From Siphonodentalium dalli (taxonomy: Eukaryota; Mollusca; Scaphopoda; Gadilida; Siphonodentaliidae), in assembly GCA_032622095.1 (NCBI GenBank), contig CP136067.1, positions 56,151,899-56,215,898 on the forward strand: a DNA stretch of 64,000 nt, in the 5' to 3' direction. The translations under genes were made by a program, and so were the position numbers. Shown one piece after another: positions 59,501 through 64,000 of the stretch. Below the pieces are notes generated by a model. The model was not told the DNA's origin, did no database searches, and was given only the letters and a program-made list of their open reading frames with translations. Position 1 is the stretch's first letter. Every line of letters begins with the position of its first letter.

Positions 59501-60494
59501 CAGCTGATGTAGGTTTAAACACGGAGTTTTAACGGACTTGCATGGCTCGTTCGAATCCTAAAACTATGTAAGAGGTACATGTACATTGTGTCACAAAGCA
59601 AAAATACACGGACGACTTCCGAATGAACGATCTATATGTCGTTGAATTTGATTCTTATATTTTTCCGTAAATTTGAAATCTTTCCGTTTGTGTCGGTTAA
59701 ATATTTTTTAATTAACGGTCGCGTGAAAGTTGAACATGCAGGCCGTGGGATGAAAGTCCAGAGCTGTCATCGCTCTGCAACTTTTGTGGTACTATATAAC
59801 TTTGTCGATTTAGATTTCAGTTAAGGTAACGCAATACACATTTTCTAGGCAGCAAATGAACATCAGTGAATCGGAATGTCGCATTATATGATTACGGGAC
59901 GCGCTATTAGTTTCTGAAGTTGAATTTGTTATGACTTCACTACGTCTTTCTTGGATATACAGTGTCCGTATGAAGGTATTTCAAGTATTTATCGACTGTT
60001 ATACGCGGAGATACAAAAGGAATAAAATTAAGTGTAATATGGAAATGACGAATCGGCCTAATATGGTCATATATCTCCTTGGCTAGAAATTTTATAGTTC
60101 TGAGAATATGTTGAGAAAAATCATACTCAACACAGACGAATATAACACACACGTGCGGCTATGAGATTTAACCACCGTTAAGTACAATTACGCAACTTTC
60201 ATTAAAGATATATTACATACGTACGTACTTATTTCAATACAGAAAAATGGCAAGTATACTTGTAAGTACCCAGGAATTATGTAATAAAACATACAGCATT
60301 CAACTAATATTACCGAAAATTCCAGCCGCACCTATTGTAAAATTAGAGAACGCACAACGCCGAAACTACGTAGACTTGTTAATACATGTCCTTGTGATCT
60401 CAACTAGCATCAGTATCGCGGTATATACATGATGAAATATGATTTTATACATGAGCCCGGGGAGCTTTGAGGGATGCGATGACCTTGACATACA
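56578..60494. other. No recognisable gene; one relative of the GGTTTAAACC element
   Basis: Short frames on both strands (for example 57805-58056 and 58591-58845) carry no motif I recognise. At 59270-59530, gagatgacgactcaatcctt, ccccttaaactccgctcaac and gtaggtttaaacacggagtt resemble parts of the 60495-63032 element, so a partial relative lies here. cgttcgaatcc at 59548 looks like a tRNA B box but has no A box. Confidence 0.45.
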
Positions 60495-63032
60495 GGCCGG
60501 ATTCGTCATCTCAGGTTTAAACCTGGTCTACGTAAGTGCCACCGCAGACGCTACGATTAAAATCGTAAGTGCGGAAAATCGTAGGTGGAGAAATCGTAGC
60601 TTGCCCGCAGACGCTACGGTGATGCGATCTTTGCAGCTACGATTTTATCAACGTGATCGATCACATGATAGCAAAATGTTATACCACATTCTCCGCATTA
60701 TGCAACTGAATACATATGGCATGTATCTCAATGTTCTAAACTAACAAGTTGATGTTGAAAGTTCAAGTGAAATTGAATATTTTTTTAATTTTGACATTTT
60801 TGTACCTGTCAACTCAACAGGCTCAGCTGCCCCAATTGAATTTCAACAAGTGCGGCAGCCCTCTACTCCTTGCCTGATATGTGGTATAGGCCTGCACTCC
60901 CTGTCGTGCCACATCTCCACCATGTGGCATCGTTGTTGTAAGTGCAAGAAGTTTGTAAACTTTGCGTCATTTTTGAATGTTTTCTTTTCGTGGTATTTAC
61001 AACATGACCAGTGCGACAGTGGTCATGTGACAGCTACGATCGCGCGCGTTGCCAAGGTCACGCCACGATTTTCCTGGTAAAATCAAACAGTGCTTGATTG
61101 CTACGATTTGGCTACGATATTGTCGTGGGCATGCGCATTGGATGCTTCCTCCTGCGATTTCCCCCACTTACGATTTTAATCGCAGCGTGTGCGGTGGCAC
61201 TTAACCTCTAGGTTTAAACCGCCGTGAGTCAGCAAAATCCGTGGTTTAAACCCGAGACCGTAGGTCTAAGTGACGCATTCGTCATCTCTGGTTTAAACCT
61301 GGTCCAGCCAGACCAGTGGTTTAGCAGTAGTGTTTCTGTATTGTCGAGATAATTAAACGTACTTTCCTACTGCGAACCGCATCGTGTTATTGATTGCGAA
61401 ACTAAATAATTACGACAGCGGTCATATTTTGATTGGAAATTTATAATCGAGAAGCAGTCACACATATAAAGCGTATGGGGATAAGTTTTTGTCAATTTCA
61501 ATATTGATTTTGCGTTTTATAAGCTTAAACCGGCAACTAAACCATCTAATTCGGCGGTCCAGCTAAACCAGCTTTATCGAGGCTAAACTTGAGATGACGA
61601 ATCCGTCTTTTCTTCATCGCGGTTTAGAATTGTCAATCAATCAGTCAAATGGTGGAGCTGTAAATAATCTCGAGTGAGGGCGTGTCTAAGTGGCGACTGC
61701 CGACTGGTGTCATCCTGTCACAGTTGATTCATTCGCACGCGAGCTTTGCTCAGATATGGACATGTTCCTAAATATATGATTTTAACAACTATTTTATGGG
61801 TTTTTTGTTTGGCATGTTGCAATCACAAATACTGGTGTTTTCTACGAATTCATTTGAAGAGTTCAACGTTTTAATTTTGACACCAAAAACGATGCTACTG
61901 CATGACCAGATATGCTATACAGATAGTTTGCAATCCCAAACTTATATTGCTATATAAGTCAAATTTGATAACTTATTTTGATGTAGATCATGCCACAAAT
62001 CTCTACTCTGGCTACGCCCATAAATTAACATAATATTTTACCAGTCCAAAACCTGGGAACCTTTTTGATTTTCTGCATGACTGGACATTTATTATGTTGG
62101 AAAAAAAAATCAATGCATGTAATATATTTCTTTGTTAAAAGCTGTCCCTCTGCATGGTTGCCCACTTCCAACAGTTCAGTAGCCACTTATATATGGTGTG
62201 CACTCATAAGGAAATTGCCTTTACTTGACTGGCCTCTCGGTCCAGGATTGACTCGATTTTGGAGATTTTATTCAGCGCCAGAGGGGCTTTGCGCACATTT
62301 TGATCATTTGAACATTTTAATTAAAAAAAATTTGTTTTAATTAAATTTAAAACAAATGTTAATTTAAATTTTAAATTTTGTTTCTGTTTAGATTCAACTC
62401 CTTACTCAATTTAACACAATTTTTTAATTTTTTTAAAATTATATTTTCTTATTTTTAAATCAAATTTTTTTAAACCTAACGCCGTTATACCACTCGAATC
62501 ACCACACCCCTAATTTAATTGAAATCGGTCCAGGGGTATTGGAGAACAGTTGCGAACGGACATACAGATAGACAGATCCTATACCCTTTAATATATACAG
62601 ATATACATGTAAATACACAAAATTTTGTCTTTGCGAGTGAAGCATCTTGCATAAATCTATCACAAACAAAGTGATGAACAGAGCGTGAAACTCGTGTTGA
62701 GAGACATGCCCTTTGTTAAACTGATTAAACACCGAATGAGATCGGATTAATAGTCAATGAGCGATACTTGTTTCTCAATGAATAAATCCATTGAGCGTGC
62801 ACGCGGTCACAATAATTTATGACTTCTCAATAACCATTATATCGGCTTATCTTTTGGCCCGATTGGTAAGAGGGTAGTTTGATTGCTTAGTCATATCACC
62901 GAATCGTGTTGTCAATTAGCTGGCAACTGAACGACAAAAACGCCCCCTTAGACCCGGTTTGGCTGGATCGCCAATGCAGGTTTAAACCAGGTTTAAACTC
63001 GGAGGTTTAAACCGGAGATGACAAATCCGGCC
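60495..63032. mobile_element. ~2.5 kb element with GGTTTAAACC-type termini
   Basis: The left end GGCCGGATTCGTCATCTCAG then gtttaaacctgg is matched by the complement of the right end, GGCCGGATTTGTCATCTCCG then gtttaaacc. ACA lies next to both ends, a possible 3-bp duplication. An internal pair of similar strings (tccgtggtttaaaccc near 61239, cattcgtcatctctggttta near 61278) suggests nesting of related elements. No transposase is recognisable. 62320-62480 is extremely AT-rich. 62518-62570 has a phrase (gaaatcggtccaggggtatt) common near transposon ends. Confidence 0.6.
60535..61201. mobile_element. 667-bp TA-flanked MITE nested in the above
   Basis: AGTGCCACCGCAGACGCTAC at the left and the complement AGTGCCACCGCACACGCTGC at the right continue inward for ~55 bp, including gattaaaatcgtaagtg. 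TA lies on both sides (60533-60534 and 61202-61203). The motif ctacgat recurs subterminally. There is no transposase. Confidence 0.85.
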
Positions 63033-63215
63033 ACAGTCAATAGTCATATATCCAGATAATGGGATGTGTAATAGTATCCGATACGCAAAGCGGAAATGCA
63101 AAATTATCCAATCCGGATATATCGTACTAAGTTAGATTACATTCTTAAATGCCGTTTACTTGGGTAATGTACATGTATATATACATCGATTTTAATGTAC
63201 GATACCGTGTGTTAT
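63033..63215. other. Short unannotated spacer
   Basis: The DNA between the GGTTTAAACC element and the pol relic contains atccggata-type strings (63113) and ttaatgtacgatac. Nothing else is seen. Confidence 0.4.
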
Positions 63216-63680
63216 TATCATAAGCGAATGCATGCGGAGTGAATTATTTGAAATCAAGACATATCGAGAAATTTATGATGAAAAATCGTCGAGAGCAAAT
63301 AATCTCCGTACGTATAGATCCTTTAAGGATAGATATATAATTGAGCCTTTCCTCGAACATACACGATGCCACGAAGCGCGAGAAATGTCTACAAGACTTC
63401 GTATTAGTAATCATAATTTGGAAATAGATAAAGTTAGACATAAACAACGGAAAACTCCATGCAGTTAAAAACAGATTGTGTACAATGCGCGATCAGGCAC
63501 GTTTTGAAACTGAATATCATTTTGTTGACGAGTGTAGTGCATATACCCTGATCTCAGTGCAAGACTATATCGAGATATTCAAGAAAATAAGGGTGAATTC
63601 TCAAAAATGAGCGATAGTGAACATTTTCAAACAATAATGAGTAATGGTGATGCAAAGATTAATATGACCATACGCTAGCG
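63216..63680 (+). pseudogene. Tx1/L1-like retrotransposon pol, extreme C-terminus
   Basis: This is the tail of an ORF2-type polyprotein, downstream of the reverse transcriptase. The first frame (63232-63468) shows KTYREIY, then NNLRTYRSFKDRYIIEPFLE and STRLRISNHNLEIDKVRH, the LRTYR-FK and R-S-H-L-IE-GRH pattern of Tx1/L1-like elements. After a frame change near 63465 it continues RLCTM, ETEYHFVDECSAY, the usual RxC-ExHF-C-Y knuckle, and then SKMSDSEHFQTIMSNGD in a third frame. The upstream reverse transcriptase is absent, so this is a 5'-truncated copy. It belongs to the same broad clade as the ORF1/endonuclease relic at 24-27 kb but need not be the same element. Confidence 0.7.
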
Positions 63681-64000
63681 TAAACACACGCATAAGCTAG
63701 GATATATCTGTGTCTTTTTAATCCTATAAAATAACTTCATAGATGCGTATTCCCATCAATTAATATTAACTTATGCCTTATATCGTGGTGTGATTATGAT
63801 ATATTACATTTCAGACATGCACATGGGTTCATCGACAGAGTGGGTCCTATAGCAATTTCGTGTATAAATTAGGTCAATCATATCACATATCAAGGCATGT
63901 GAGAAATCAGAGATTCATAATGCAAACAGACTACGAGCTCACCGACTCAGACTTAAAACCTAAATACAAAACTTCTAAAAGCCGTTCCTTTTGCACAAAT
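63681..64000. other. No recognisable feature
   Basis: Plain AT-rich sequence to the window edge, possibly the 3' UTR of the retrotransposon relic. No poly-A or short-repeat tail is visible. Confidence 0.35.

Noticed and set aside
59540-59560. tRNA or SINE from the cgttcgaatcc string
   Set aside because: It resembles a B box, but no A box lies at the right distance upstream.

Overview
The window is animal nuclear DNA made mostly of transposable elements and satellites. There is no prokaryotic gene layout, no operon, no rRNA and no convincing tRNA. AT-rich sequence, abundant catgtaca-type strings, animal Crypton, pogo-like, Tx1-like and CR1/Jockey-like elements, and one spliced gene fragment fit a marine invertebrate. 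A mollusc or other lophotrochozoan is my best guess, but the sequence does not fix the species. Only one long intact reading frame is credible, a Crypton tyrosine recombinase.

Layout. 1-6.7 kb: a 100-bp dimeric satellite (46 + 54 bp) interrupted by a pogo/Tigger-like transposon with a TA target duplication (1134-2333) and by a ~3.1 kb segment carrying the Crypton (2749-5873). 6.7-13.6 kb: sparse DNA with Helitron-like ends and old copies of the repeat family seen again at 15-17.5 kb. 13.6-18.15 kb: a 69-bp minisatellite split by a ~2.7 kb element that carries about 16 internal ~160-bp units. 18.15-24.3 kb: unannotated DNA plus a TTAA-flanked MITE, a foldback element and a long palindrome. 24.3-27.0 kb: ruined ORF1 and endonuclease of a Tx1/L1-like retrotransposon, interrupted by a 1-kb TIR element.

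28.0-56.6 kb is the most interesting part. A dispersed repeat (called E here) occurs as an uninterrupted copy at 54171-56577 and as a split copy at 27977-30349 plus 52426-53142. The two halves of the split copy are separated by 22,076 bp that begins CACTGAAAAA and ends TTTTTCAGTG, is bounded by TA on both sides, and has GTGTTTAG-type motifs clustered at both ends. The unsplit copy has a single TA at exactly that point. This looks like one giant CACTG-ended, CMC-like transposon, or a smaller one into which ~21 kb has been inserted. Inside are a CR1/Jockey-like retrotransposon relic with a MITE nested in it, the last three exons of an unrecognised minus-strand gene, several MITEs, and a ~7 kb foldback structure with ~1 kb arms enclosing a 361-bp satellite and a GCTCATTT array.

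56.6-64 kb: mostly unannotated DNA, a 2.5 kb element with GGTTTAAACC-type termini holding a nested 667-bp TA-flanked MITE, and the 3' end of a Tx1/L1-like pol gene. The genes do not form a pathway; the region is a record of nested insertions.
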